NCBI RefSeq assembly: GCF_023898315.1
Contig: NC_064622.1
Coordinates: 174,178,178 to 174,242,177 of the forward strand
Direction of reading: 5' to 3'
DNA length: 64,000 nucleotides
Source of the DNA: Schistocerca nitens
Taxonomy: Eukaryota > Arthropoda > Insecta > Orthoptera > Acrididae
Positions 1 to 11,146 of the stretch are shown in pieces; position 1 is the first letter of the stretch, and each line of letters opens with the position of its first letter. The notes beneath the pieces are model-generated. The model worked only from the letters and a program-made list of their open reading frames with translations. It did no database searches and had not been told where the DNA came from. The position numbers were made by a program, and so were the translations under genes.

Positions 1-690
1 CACTTTTCTATGATGTTTCAGACAATCCATTGTACGCAATGTCAGCAATACACGCACGTACTTAATTATAACAATAATGGCAGACCATCGGGAGGTCATA
101 TTGTACTCACTTAATGCCCTGGTATGCAGTTTTGCGGTCCTCGTTGACTGAGTATTGAGCAGTTCAGGTACTTAGATTTCAAAATGATGATTACGACTGC
201 AAATCTTGCCGTTACATATTTTTAACCAAACTGAAATATTTACGTACTTCAAATTTCGTTTGACGCCAGCACACATTTTGGTCGACTACTTACAGTTCCA
301 CACCCCTCAGTGTCACAGAGATACATTGTGTTGGTAATACTTTTTCCATAACAGGGTGATACTCAATGCAATAATTTAAGATGAAGCTTGATTTTTAAAA
401 ATGTCATTGACGCACCACTGTATAGTTTGTCTTTGCAATAAGGATACGTATTTGAAAAATTGAATTAGAAAAGGATTTTTTTCAGTTGGTGGTGAGTAAA
501 CCTATACATATTGCAACTGTGTTACAGTTAGGTTTGAGGTATGCCGTTTCATACACGAGTATTCTTTTGTACTCCGGTTTTGTTATTATTGTGCGAATGA
601 CACGACAGTACATATCTCGCAAGACAGATGTTAGTAAATAATGTCCTTTAGCAATCCATCAAAATACATCAAACATAATGAAATATCCCC
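1..690. other. No gene recognised
   Basis: AT-rich sequence with no long open frame, no tRNA-like box and no repeat family that I recognise. Confidence 0.5.
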
Positions 691-691
691 T

Positions 692-815
692 CTGCAGCAT
701 AGTGTTCGGTGATATGAAACTTCCTGGCATTTTAAGTTGTGTGGTGGATCGATACTCGAACTCAGGACCTATGTCTTTCATGGGCAACTGCTTATCTATT
801 ATGACTGAAGGAATG
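692..815 (-). repeat. Old SINE-6 copy (tRNA-derived)
   Basis: The stretch gatatgaaacttcctggca followed by a degraded actcgaactc-ggacct block matches the start and B-box region of the better copies at 57450-57610 and 63729-63911. The tRNA-like part reads on the minus strand. It is strongly diverged and lacks clear target-site duplications, so this is an old copy. Confidence 0.5.
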
Positions 816-1007
816 GATTGGTATAAAATCAGACACTGGCATCTTAAGCTGTGTACTAGAATGTTATGTATCTGGCACGGGTAAAATTTATGAGCAAACT
901 AGACTCGAAAATGGACAAAATCAATTCTTTAAATTACTCGCACACTATAGGGATCACAAGAACTGCGCAATTTCCAAAATATATAACCCAAGAAGTTGCA
1001 TGATATA
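816..1007. other. No gene recognised
   Basis: Short AT-rich stretch before the Tc1-D element. Nothing recognised. Confidence 0.4.
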
Positions 1008-1291
1008 TACACTGACGAGCCAAATGATCATGAGCACTTGCTTAATAGCCTCGGAAAGCAGTGCATCAGTGATTCTACGTGATACGCATTCTGAAAGTCC
1101 TTGCCAGGTTTCAGGGGCAATGTGGGACCATGTGTCCGCGGAGAGACCACGTAATTCCAGTATATCGGTGGCGTGTGGTTCTTGTGCGATGAGCTGGAAC
1201 CCAGTAGCGTCCAGATGTGTTCCGTCGGTTTCAGAACAGGTGAATTTGGTAGCCAAAATAACGATGTGAGTTTACTATAAAGCTCAAACTA

Positions 1292-2588
1292 CGAGGGGCG
1301 TTTGAAAAAGTCCGTGCAAAAACAAAAAGTACTTACGTGTTTGGGGTAAACCTGTTTTTTTTTTTATTTTTAGACATAGTCTCCTTTTAGACTTATACGC
1401 TTCGTCCAACGCTATTCTAATTTGTTGATCCCTTCCGAATAATAGGAACTGCCCAAGTCTGCAAAATTGCTATTAGCTGCAGCACTCACCTAAAGTTGAA
1501 TAAAATCTTTGATCCGTTAGCTATTTCTTTAAATTGAGGAACAAATAGTAGTCCGAAGGAGCCAAGTCTGGAGAATAGGAGGGGATATGCAACGAGTTGA
1601 AATCGTATTTCCCTTAATTTTGCGACCACGACTGCTGAGGTGTGTGCGGGTGCATTGTCGTGATGGAAACGGACTTTTTTGCGGTTCAATCACAGCGTTT
1701 TTCTTGCAGCTCGGTTTTCAAACGGTCTAATAACGATGAATAATATGCACCTGTAATAGTTTTACCCTTTTCCAGATAGTCGATGAGGATTATCCCTTGC
1801 CAATCCCAAAACACAGTCGCCATAACCTTTCCGGCCGAAGGAATGGTCTTCGCCTTTTTTGGTGCATATTCTCCCTTGGTAACCCATTTTTTAGATTGTT
1901 GTTTGGTCTCAGGAGTGTAGAAATGTATCCATGTTTCATCAACAGTGACGAAACGACGCTTAAAGTCCTGCATATTCTACCTGAACTGCTGCAAATAATC
2001 CTTGCAACACTTCACACGATTCCGTTTTTGGTCGAGCGTGAGCAATCGCGAAACCCATCTTGCGGATAGCTTTCTCATGACGAAATGTATATGCAAAATA
2101 TTATATACCCGTTCATTCGAGATGCCCACAGCACTAGCAATATCATGCACCTTAACTCTTCTGTCATCCATCACCATATCATGGATTTTATCAATGATTT
2201 CTGGAGTCGTATCCTCCACAGGGCGTCCAGAACGTTCGGCATCACTTGTGCCCATAAGGACACTCCGAAAATTTTGAAACCACTTATAAACTGTTCGAAT
2301 CGAAAGTGCAGAGTCACCGTAATGTTTATTAAGCTTCTCTTTAGTCTCCTGAGGCGTTTTGCCTTTCATAAAGTAATGTATAATCACCACACTAAATTCT
2401 TTTTCGTCCATTTTTTGACAATTCTCGACTTCCTTGATTCACACGAATGTTAAACACAAAGAAATAGACCAATATGGCTGAAACTTTGTGTGCGTTCTTT
2501 CTAAAAATGCTACTAACTAAACATGACGTCGATACTTGCCGGTGGTGTCATCTCTCGGACTTTGCACGGACTTTTCAAACGCCCCTCG
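1292..2588 (-). mobile_element. mariner-1 element with TA duplication
   Basis: Near-identical terminal inverted repeats (cgaggggcgtttgaaaaagt at 1292 and its complement ending at 2588) are flanked by TA at 1290-1291 and 2589-2590. The length of about 1.3 kb is typical for mariner. It lies inside Tc1-D copy 1, so it is younger than that element. Its transposase reads on the minus strand and is broken. Confidence 0.92.
1480..2411 (-). pseudogene. mariner transposase, broken
   Basis: This is a DD34D-type mariner transposase. Positions 2411-1977 carry the N-terminal helix-turn-helix region (starting MDEKEFSVV) and the WVSRLLT linker. An in-frame TAG at 1979-1977 precedes the next block, 1973-1686, with the first catalytic Asp in VDETWIHF. 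A frameshift near 1690 leads to HHDNAPAHTS with the second Asp. A further shift near 1610 leads to YSPDLAPSDYY with the third Asp. At least one stop and two frameshifts make it inactive, although the catalytic motifs themselves survive. Only the terminal repeats could be used, if an enzyme came from elsewhere. Confidence 0.9.
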
Positions 2589-3439
2589 TACTGTAGCACG
2601 ATTCTGGCCTCGTGAAATGAACAGATATTTTTTCTGGAAGATGCCATCGCAATCACAGAAGACGTCAAGCATGAAGAATAAATGCACGTGAACCACAATA
2701 ATGTTCACTTAGTTCTTAACATCTATGGTGCATTCGATTAACATCATAGGTTCCATGGAAGCCAAGATCCATATCTCCTCATAGCATAATACTCCGCCCC
2801 CCCCCCCCCCCCAATCCTGGCCTGTGTTCGTGACGTAGCCGTTCACCTGAATGACGGCGTATGTGGGCACGACTATCGACTTGCTGTTAACAAGAAACGT
2901 GATCCATACGACAAGGAGACTCGTTTCCATGGTCAGTTCTACACGATACCGTGATCACTGCAGTGTAATTGACGACGTCGTTGTTTAGTCATAGGAATAG
3001 GGGTCGTCTGCTGAGAAGCCCTATGTTGAATAGTGAACACCGAGCATTGTGCTCCGAAACACTTGTGCCTGCAACAGCGCCGTGCTCTATCGTCAGTTAC
3101 GCCACAGGTCGCAGCCTGTCCTGCTTTAGCTAGCGGGCAAGCCTCCGGTCCCTACGTTCTGTGATGAGGCGTGGGCGTCCAACACCTTCTCACCACTTGC
3201 CATATATACTCACAACGGAAACTCGCGAACAACCGACCAGTTTTCCTGTTTCAGACATGCTCGTTCTCAGGTGGATTAGTCAGTGGAGTTCCCCATTTTC
3301 GACTCTTACAGTCGCCGAGCTTCTCTTACTTGCTTTCCTTGCTGCAACACAAGTCCGGAACGCCTCCAGGAGGCATTCAGTCTCATGGCGGGCTGTGGTC
3401 ATAATTTTTTCGCCCATCTTTGTATATATGACAGTATTT

Positions 3440-4824
3440 CCCTTCTATCCGTTCCATACAAGGTACTTTCCAAGATACTAAATAGGATTGAACCAGTTCT
3501 GGATCCACAGAAAGGAGAATACCAAGGTGGATTTAGAAAAGGGAAGAGCTGTTCGGAGCATATTATTAACCTTAAAAACATAAGTAGAACACGTGCTGGT
3601 CAACCACATGTTACGATGTTTATTGATTTTAGAAAATCGTATGACTTCATACACAGAGAAAGCCTCATTAGAACTCTGGAGAAATTTGGAATTGCCAGAA
3701 AATCTAGAGAAACACCAAGTCCAAAGTCAAATTTCGAGGCAATATTTCTGAACCTTTTAAAATCCAAACGGGTTTGAAACAAGGGGATGGACTCTCCCAA
3801 ATTCTATTCAACATCACTTTGAAAAAGATTGAGGGAGACATTGGAGGATAACACATAACAAAAAGTAAAGGGAATTCCTTTTGGAGGATCAGTTAAAGGC
3901 CTTACGATACATGCACAAGCTTTTGCAGATGATATTGCTCTCCTATCCACAAATATAGCAGATGCAATCAAACAAATAGAAATCTTAGCAAATCATGCAG
4001 TTAAACTTGGTTTGCAGATATCACAAGAAAAAACTAAATTCATGTCTAACAAATATAAGGAAATCAAAGAATTGCAAACAATTATTGGATACATCGAAAG
4101 GGTCAAACACTTTAAATATTTGGGAGAAACAATAACGGATACTGGGATAGAAAAAGAAGCTGTCAAACTTCGAGTAGCTAATCTTAGGAAGGCACACATT
4201 TTAAAAACAGAAGCTGTACAACAACAAAAAATGCCTATATCGAAATGGAAAGTTATTACAATACAATACAGTGATGAGAACAGAAATTCAGTATGCTGCA
4301 GAAACACTCTCCCTCAATAACAAAGGACTAATAGATGAGCTAGAGAAGAAGGAAAGAATAATTCTGAGGAAGATTCTTGGTGGACACAAAAAAATTGGTG
4401 AAAAGTGGGTAAAGATGAGCAATGAGAAAATCTAGCAATTTATTAAACCAGTCACAACGGAAATGAGAAAGAGAAGGCAGATAATCTTTGGTCATTTGGT
4501 GAGAATGGATGATGGCAGATTGACGAAGAAAATCTTCAGTATAATTCAACTCTTGGTTGCAAGGAATAAAGAAAGACCTCGGTGAACGTGGACTTACAGA
4601 AATGGACGCAATGAATAGGGAAAAGTACAGAAAGGCAATAACCGAATTCGAGGTTTTCCAAGAGGCTCCAAAACCGGAGACCAACAGGAAGCTAACAGCT
4701 GAACATCTGGAAAAAATGGCAGCAGGCAGAAGAGTAGCCCGAGAGAAGAGAAACAAAAAATTGAACATGAAACAGAATTTGTAAAGCGGTCCTTAGTTGG
4801 CCAGTTCGTGTAAATAAATAAATA
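3440..4824 (+). pseudogene. 5'-truncated non-LTR retrotransposon (reverse transcriptase part)
   Basis: The sequence encodes reverse-transcriptase blocks in order: YKVLSKILNRIEPVL, GGFRKGKSCSEHI, MFIDFRKSYDFIH, then after a frameshift near 3760 GLKQGDGLSQILFN, then FADDIALLS (the catalytic DD) near 3925, and FKYLGETITDTGI. A C-terminal tail of the type seen in arthropod LINEs ends at 4784. The 3' end is a taaa repeat at 4811-4824. A 14-bp duplication, atatgacagtattt, lies at 3426-3439 and 4825-4838, so this is a truncated copy inserted by target-primed reverse transcription. The exact clade is uncertain. Stops and frameshifts are present. Confidence 0.88.
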
Positions 4825-4838
4825 ATATGACAGTATTT

Positions 4839-6000
4839 ACGTCATATGCAGACTCATAATTATAACTATAACGAGTTGTATGTTTTACGGTTTGTTAATA
4901 CCTCCAAGCTAGCCATTGAGGGTTATTTTGGTTATTTTTCCCTGCGTAGAAGGTCAGGTACTGAAGTGTTATGTTCAAGTTTAAGCTCAAGTTCAGTAAA
5001 GTTCAAAATTTTAAAATTCGTTTCATACATCTTGCACCGCCAGTTGACTTATTCTTTTATCATTATAGCTACTAAAATACCTAAACACAATATACAGACT
5101 GTTATGTGTATAGGTACAAATATTTTGGCAATTAGTATCTTAATATATACGCACTATAGTGAATTAGGTGTTTTTTTTTCTCTATGCTTAACAGTGTTCC
5201 CGCGAACACAGCTCATAATTTATTACCCGATGTTTTCTTCACAGTCGTAACTTCTTCACTCGGTAAAGACTAACCATATTTCAACCACACTTCAATACCT
5301 CACATGCTGCTCATGGGAAAATAAACATCGACGGCATGCTTGTGCCACTCACATTTGGAGATACCTACCAACCTAGAAACATGCTAGTCGTAATAGCTAT
5401 AATTATTAGTCTCCAAATGAAGTAAATACTGATGTAACATTATTCAGTACACTGTCCTCAGTCATCAACAGAAATATCTGAACTTATATCCCTGCCACCT
5501 TTATGTAGAGCTTCCCTCTGAAATAAAATGAATCACAGTCACTTCTTGAAAATTCAGTGAGCAGAAGGAGACGCGACTTTGCAAGGTAGTTACTTTTACC
5601 CACGTGTGGTTACCACGCTCAATTCCAGCCACTGTATCATTAAACGTGGACATCTCACCTGGAAAATCGTAGCTCGCATGCTCGCATCAAAACACTTATT
5701 TGACAGCTTTGAGACATCTGAGGGCTGCCATTGGGAATAACACTTCCTTCTGCTATTTCTGTGATGAGTGGAGATTGTCCTGATGACGATCATGACAGGG
5801 AAAGGTGCACGCTGAAGCTCTTTTCTGGCATCCAGTCTAATCCTCTTAAACAGCAGTAAGAGAGCCGTGACTGACGTCCTCGACCACCTACCGCTATCTG
5901 AGGTCTCTTCAGAAAACTCCGGAGCATTCGTAATTTCACACGAATGGTTTGTTGGAGCGATATGCGGTTGGCATCGCTGCGCACGCCTGTGTTTAATGTG
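4839..6000. other. No gene recognised
   Basis: Mixed AT-rich sequence. Short open frames on both strands show no recognisable domain. Confidence 0.5.
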
Positions 6001-6049
6001 TAACTGCCGGAAATTTCATTGTTGTATGTCTGTTAGTTAGGGCTGCATT

Positions 6050-6480
6050 AAACTCTGCGTGAAACTCAAGAAACTCTTTACACAGACACACCAAATGACA
6101 CAGGAAACGTTCGGTGATGAATGCTTAAGCCGTACTCTGTGTTACGAATGGTTCACACTGTTTAAAAAGGGCCGGACGGAAGCCAAGGATGACCCTCGTC
6201 CAGGACGACATTCAACGTCTGCTGACGAAGCTCATGCCAGGAACGTCAACGGAATTGTGCGTGCCAATTGAATACTGGCTGTCCGAGAGTTTGTAGAATC
6301 ATCTAACATTTCAATTGGATCATGTCATGAAATCGTGACACAGCATCTGGAATGCATCGTGTTGTCGCGAAGTTAGTCCGACGGCTCAAGATTGAAGAAC
6401 AGAAGACTAGAAAACCCTTCGCATCGCAATTTGTGAAGAGCTTTCGGATTGCTCAAATGAGAAACACGAGAGTATTTTAG
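6050..6480 (+). pseudogene. mariner-2 transposase, N-terminal half
   Basis: Reads LFTQTHQMTQETFGDECLSR, then EWFTLFKKGRTEAKDDPRPG and a stop after IVRAN. This matches the helix-turn-helix region of mariner transposases, which pairs an F.EW..F..GR block with a DDPR.GRPSTS block. Reading continues, with stops, to about 6480, where a piggyBac-like element interrupts it. The second half resumes at 9093. Several stops are present, so it is inactive. Confidence 0.75.
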
Positions 6481-9088
6481 GTGACACGGAGCACCAACCA
6501 AGGGCAAATTTTTCCCGTGTTACAATAAGCTGTAAATCTTTTAATTTGTTGTAATATGTATTTATTTTATGTAATTCTGTTTCCATTGAGATATTAGTTT
6601 AACAGGAAATAGTGACAACCTAATTGAAAGCTTAATTTTTTAACACTTATAGGGTGAATATAACAACCAAGAATGGTCAAATCTTGCTCAATGAAAGTTT
6701 GTGTAAACAAGATAAGAAGGTTTGTAATTGAATACAAAGGCTGTCTACAGTCTCTATGCACTCTTTGATCTATTAACTGAATAATACAGCTTTGCCACTG
6801 AGAGAAAGTTTCAAAAACAGAAATGAAAACACTTGCTAAAATACATGTTATTGTACATTGAAAACTCTCGGAAACACTTTTCACTTGGAGAGAATATTTT
6901 CACTTACAGATGACATTTACCTACTGCACACAAAACGGTTGATTCTGAATGAGTCTTACACAGATGGCGCCCACAGCTTCCACATGTTAACTTGGTTTTT
7001 GTGACGCCGTCTCTTGCTCTCTGGTTACTTGCGTTCTTCAAGCATAAGTAGCTCGTTGCTTTCCTAGTGGTTCTTCATTTGCAGCATTTTTGTTTACCTC
7101 TTGTTTCTTTCCTAGGATCTCTCCAATCGCGCAAATAATAGGCAGCTGGAGTCCTTTCAAATACATGGCTCGCTGTTCTACGTATGGTTTCAAAAGTTCG
7201 TGACCTAATACATGGAGATATAGTTTTCTGGCATTTGGTTTCCCTTCATTCCATTTAGGCACATTCATCTCGAACAGTGTGTATGAGTTAACTGCAGCTA
7301 TATCAAGCATTCTGTAGAACATTGACAGTGGCCATCTTCTCGTAACCCTTTTTGTAGAGTATGTCCTAACCACTTGATCTACGGCATCCACTCCTCCCTT
7401 AGTGGAATTATAGTACACGTTTATGCGTGTTTCTTTTTTGGTGTGTCAACTTCTACTCATGCATTACGATGTTGTGTAGACAAAATTAACAGATTTTTCT
7501 TTGGTTTTTCCTTTGTGATGTAAGAGACAATTCTTACTGGCGGCTTCTTAGAAGATGGGTCCGTGATTGCGAATTTGGAGGAATACAGCTCTCTCCCTGC
7601 TGTCGTCTTAAGTTCCTGTGGTACATATTTTCTGTTTGATTTGAGTGTCCCAACAAATGTAAGTTTGTAGTGTTGATAGAGAATGTCCGCCAACTCCACA
7701 GAAGTGTAGAAGCGGTCAGTTGTGACATTGTAGCCTGTATTATTTAATGGCTCCACCAGTCTCTTCACAATCTCAAGAGGACCTCGTTCACTGGCAGGTC
7801 TACTGTCTTTTCCAGCATACACTTCCATTTTTATTATGTATCGTTCAGTTGCACTACAAAGCATTCTCACTAATATTCCATATTTTCCAGGTTTGTCTTG
7901 GAAGAAAACTTTGAAAGGACAACGACCTCTGAAAAGACATACCATTTCATGAATTGTATTGTCAGGTCCACTTCTGAAGTACCGTGGGAATATTCCATTC
8001 AATACTTCAAATACTTCACGCAGCGGCGCAAAATTGTCATGTACACGTCTTTCTGACCTGGTGCCTTTATCATCAAAGCGAATCATTGTCAATAACTGAT
8101 ATGCTCTCGTCTTGCCCATAGCTCCTCTATAAATCACTCTTCCCAATATAATTGATCATAAATCAGATAAAGAAATATTGGTGTCCTGGTTAACTCCCAT
8201 TAGAATTAAAATTCTCATCAATGCATATATTTCAGAATCGCTAACGGAAGAACGTTTTCTCTTTCAGCTTCTTCATTTGTATGGTCAAGTATTTTCCGTA
8301 CTAAGTCAGGAGTGAATTTTTTTTTGAATGATCAACATTGCTTGTTACTTTCCCAGCACTGGTTATTCTTGGAATTTCACGGACTATGTCGCCAAAAACC
8401 CTTTTACTATGTCTCGGAGCTTCTGCAAGATACACTCTGCCAGTACTTGTAATATGTTTATTATATTTATTTGGAGCGTTACCTGCATGGTTTATTTCTT
8501 CTTCATTGTCCTCCGCTTCTTCGCTGGAATCCTTTTCTGCTTCTGTATGATCTGACTCAAAATCACTTAAATCTGATAATTCGTCGTCGAGTAACAGTTC
8601 TGCAAGAACTCCCGCGTCGTTCAAGCCTCTGTAACTCATCTTACAAAATCTACTTTACAGTAAAGGCGTCGCTCTACTGTGACAAAATGCTAATAGTAAT
8701 AATGGCAAGTATAAAATTAACAATGAAAGTGAAATTCAACAATTAGACGCTCAACAAACCACTGTAAAACTCATGTTCGAGGATGCCAACTGAATAAAAG
8801 AAAGAAAAACGTACGAGCTAATTTTGCCCATGCTTGGTGGTTGTAGGGAAGATAATAAGAATTATGGTTGCGTGGAGTATCAACCCCGAGCAATATGTGC
8901 CCTTGGGCGTCAAATTCCTATTTTTTACTTGCAATTATGAAAATTTAACTATAGCAACGTACAGCGTAGTGTATTATAAGGTAATAGACAAATAAAAAAA
9001 GACCCAAAAACATAGAAGTATATTTGCCACGACATTTTAAAAAAAGAAAAACGTACGGGCAATTTTCCCGTGCTTGGTGTTTCTATGG
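6481..9088 (-). mobile_element. piggyBac-like element 1
   Basis: It encodes a piggyBac transposase on the minus strand. The right end reads caccaagcacgggaaaattg (minus strand) just inside TTAA at 9089-9092. The left end has the related caccaaccaagggcaaat near 6492, next to TTAG at 6477-6480, taken as a mutated TTAA. A second copy of the end motif, aaaaacgtacgagctaattt, lies inside at about 8805-8845 besides the one at 9047-9080, so the right end is duplicated. The element sits inside the mariner-2 transposase. Confidence 0.8.
6903..8639 (-). pseudogene. piggyBac transposase, broken
   Basis: This belongs to the DDD-type transposase family that cuts at TTAA. The frame starts at 8639 (MSYRGLNDAG) with an acidic N-terminal region rich in D and E. 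A frameshift in an A-run near 8320, another near 8235 and a TGA replacing Trp near 8165 precede the core at 8146-7457. The core holds HEMVCLFRGRCPF, VTTDRFYTS (second Asp region) and, at 7418 onward, GGVDAVDQ (third Asp). A last frameshift near 7040 leads to a Cys/His-rich tail (TCGSCGRHLCKTH) ending at 6903, the usual C-terminal zinc-binding domain. Family identification is firm. The gene is dead. Confidence 0.9.
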
Positions 9089-9092
9089 TTAA

Positions 9093-9770
9093 GAGAATCA
9101 TAACTGCTTATGCAACATGGGTCTACGACTACAATGTTGAGACCTAAGATCATTCTTCACAATGGGTCGGGAAAGGTTCTCCAAGACCACAAAAAGCTCT
9201 TTCGGTCAAGTCAGATGTCAAACGCATGCCGATAGTTTTCTTTGAGTTTGAAGTATTAGTTCATCACGAATCCGTGCCTCAGGGTCAAATTATCGATGGT
9301 TGGTACTATCGGGCCGTGTTGCGAAGCCTGCGAGAAAATGTGAGCTGGAAACGGCCTGGAATGTTGTGAGAGAATTCATGGCTCTTGCATCAAGATAACT
9401 CACCCGTACATTCGTTCCTCTTGATGCGTGACTATTGCACAAAAAACGGAATCACTGTGCTGTCTCATCCTCCATACTCTCCACACCTGGCCCCTGCGGA
9501 TATTTTTTTTATTTTCAAAGTTCATAAACCTAATGAAAGGACGAAGACTTACAACGAGAGAGGAGATACTCGAAAATTCGCAGACGATGCTTCGCGCGAT
9601 CCAGCAAGAGCCGCATCAAGCCCGATTCCGGAAGTGAAACCGGCGTTGGGAACAGTGTATCAACTGTGCAGGTGAGTATTTCGAAGGGTACCATGCACAA
9701 TAAGTAAAAGGTAAGCGTAGAAAAGTTTTGGGGACAAAGTTCCGGAATTTTTTGGACTGACCTCTATGTT
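9093..9770 (+). pseudogene. mariner-2 transposase, C-terminal half
   Basis: Continues the frame lost at 6480: TWVYDYNVET (the end of the first catalytic motif), LHQDNSPVHS (second Asp, as HQDN) and PPYSPHLAPADIFF (third Asp region, with D-to-H damage in SPDL). The C-terminus is frameshifted near 9540. The end near 9760 (gtccggaattttttggactg) resembles a mariner terminal region. Together with 6050-6480 it forms one element opened by the piggyBac insertion. Confidence 0.82.
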
Positions 9771-9789
9771 GGCCTAATAACTCATACTA

Positions 9790-11144
9790 CACTCCTGGAA
9801 ATTGAAATAAGAACACCGTGAATTCATTGTCCCAGGAAGGGGAAACTTTATTGACACATTCCTGGGGTCAGATACATCACATGATCACACTGACAGAACC
9901 ACAGGCACATAGACACAGGCAACAGAGCATGCACAATGTCGGCACTAGTACAGTGTATATCCACCTTTCGCAGCAATGCAGGCTGCTATTCTCCCATGGA
10001 GACGATCGTAGAGATGCTGCATGTAGTCCTGTGGAACGGCTTGCCATGCCATTTCCACCTGGCGCCTCAGTTGGACCAGCGTTCGTGCTGGACGTGCAGA
10101 CCGCGTGAGACGACGCTTCATCCAGTCCCAAACATGCTCAACGGGGGACAGATCCGGAGATCTTGCTGGCCAGGGTAGTTGACTTACACCTTCTAGAGCA
10201 CGTTGGGTGGCACGGGATACATGCGGACGTGCATTGTCCTGTTGGAACAGCAAGTTCCCTTGCCGGTCTGGGAATGGTAGAACGATGGGTTCGATGACGG
10301 TTTGGATGTACCGTGCACTATTCAGTGTCCCCTCGACGATCACCAGTGGTGTACGGCCAGTGTAGGAGATCGCTCCCCACACCATGATGCCGGGTGTTGG
10401 CCCTGTGTGCCTCGGTCGTATGCAGTCCTGATTGTGGCGCTCACCTGCACGGCGCCAAACACGCATACGACCATCATTGGCACCAAGGCAGAAGCGACTC
10501 TCATCGCTGAAGACGACACGTCTCCATTCGTCCCTCCATTCACGCCTGTCGCGACACCACTGGAGGCGGGCTGCACGATGTTGGGGCGTGAGCGGAAGAC
10601 GGCCTAACGGTGTGCGGGACCGTAGCCCAGCTTCATGGAGACGGTTGCGAATGGTCCTCGCCGATACCCCAGGAGCAACAGTGTCCCTAATTTGCTGGGA
10701 AGTGGCGGTGCGGTCCCCTACGGCACTGCGTAGGATCCTACGGTCTTGGCGTGCATCCGTGCGTCGCTGCGGTCCGGTCCCAGGTCGACGGGCACGTGCA
10801 CCTTCCGCCGACCACTGGCGACAACATCGATGTACTGTGGAGACCTCACGCCCCACGTGTTGAGCAATTGGGCGGTACGTCCACCCGGCCTCCCGCATGC
10901 CCACTATACGCCCTCGCTCAAAGTCCGTCAACTGCACATACGGCAAACTGGCTGACACTGACGGCGGCGGTGCACAAATGCTGCGCAGCTAGCGCCATTC
11001 GACGGCCAACACCGCGGTTCCTGGTGTGTCCGCTGTGCCGTGCGTGTGATCATTGCTTGTACAGCCCTCTCGCAGTGTCCGGAGCAAGTACGGTGGGTCT
11101 GACACACCGGTGTCAATGTGTTCTTTTTTCTATTTCCAGGAGTG
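9790..11144 (-). mobile_element. Tc1-A element, copy 1
   Basis: Terminal inverted repeats start cactcctggaaattgaaata (left) and cactcctggaaatagaaa (right, complement) and are flanked by TA at 9788-9789 and 11145-11146. Length 1355 bp. Compared with copy 2 at 36610-38031 it shows about a dozen visible base changes and one 67-bp deletion, which fully explains the length difference. Confidence 0.95.
9945..10958 (-). CDS. Tc1-A transposase, 337 aa, altered N-terminus
   Basis: An open DDE transposase frame on the minus strand. It has a first helix-turn-helix (FERGRIVGMREAGWTYRPIA), a second DNA-binding block, then VVFSDESRFCL (Asp), FQQDNARPH (Asp) and RSPDLSPVEHVWD (Glu). The 67-bp deletion removed the usual start MPRQRGRE. 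The frame now starts at an upstream ATG in former leader sequence (MSASLPYVQL), still in phase. Two proline changes are seen relative to copy 2 (YRPIA for YRRIA, PFPDRQ for PFLDRQ). Whether it is active is unknown. Its function would be cut-and-paste of Tc1-A copies in the nucleus. Confidence 0.85.
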   Translation of the reverse strand: MSASLPYVQLTDFERGRIVGMREAGWTYRPIAQHVGREVSTVHRCCRQWSAEGARARRPGTGPQRRTDARQDRRILRSAVGDRTATSQQIRDTVAPGVSARTIRNRLHEAGLRSRTPLGRLPLTPQHRAARLQWCRDRREWRDEWRRVVFSDESRFCLGANDGRMRVWRRAGERHNQDCIRPRHTGPTPGIMVWGAISYTGRTPLVIVEGTLNSARYIQTVIEPIVLPFPDRQGNLLFQQDNARPHVSRATQRALEGVSQLPWPARSPDLSPVEHVWDWMKRRLTRSARPARTLVQLRRQVEMAWQAVPQDYMQHLYDRLHGRIAACIAAKGGYTLY

Positions 11145-11146
11145 TA

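Larger units (their letters stand above)
1014..3296 (-). pseudogene. Tc1-D transposase remnant (interrupted)
   Basis: This is a Tc1/mariner-superfamily DDE transposase, which would cut and paste its own element. The reading runs from an ATG at 3296 (MGNSTD) leftward, is interrupted by mariner-1 at 1290-2590, and ends in the C-terminal piece at 1256-1014. The piece HEARIVLQ, from the segment after the second catalytic Asp, is visible near 2600. Stop codons and shifts occur throughout, for example a stop six codons after the start. The C-run at 2797-2812 adds a further break. It cannot make a working enzyme. Confidence 0.6.
1008..3412 (-). mobile_element. Tc1-like element, family Tc1-D, copy 1, split by a mariner
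   Basis: The left terminal repeat starts tacactgacgagcc at 1008. The right end (ggtcataat near 3405) is eroded. The element is cut at 1290 by mariner-1 and resumes at 2591: ctcaaacTA then TActgtagcacg joins perfectly once the mariner and one TA are removed. It shares blocks such as ctccgaaacacttgtgc with the relic at 23290-24030. Transposase remnants read on the minus strand. It holds a run of 16 C at 2797-2812. A LINE inserted just beyond its right end. Confidence 0.75.
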
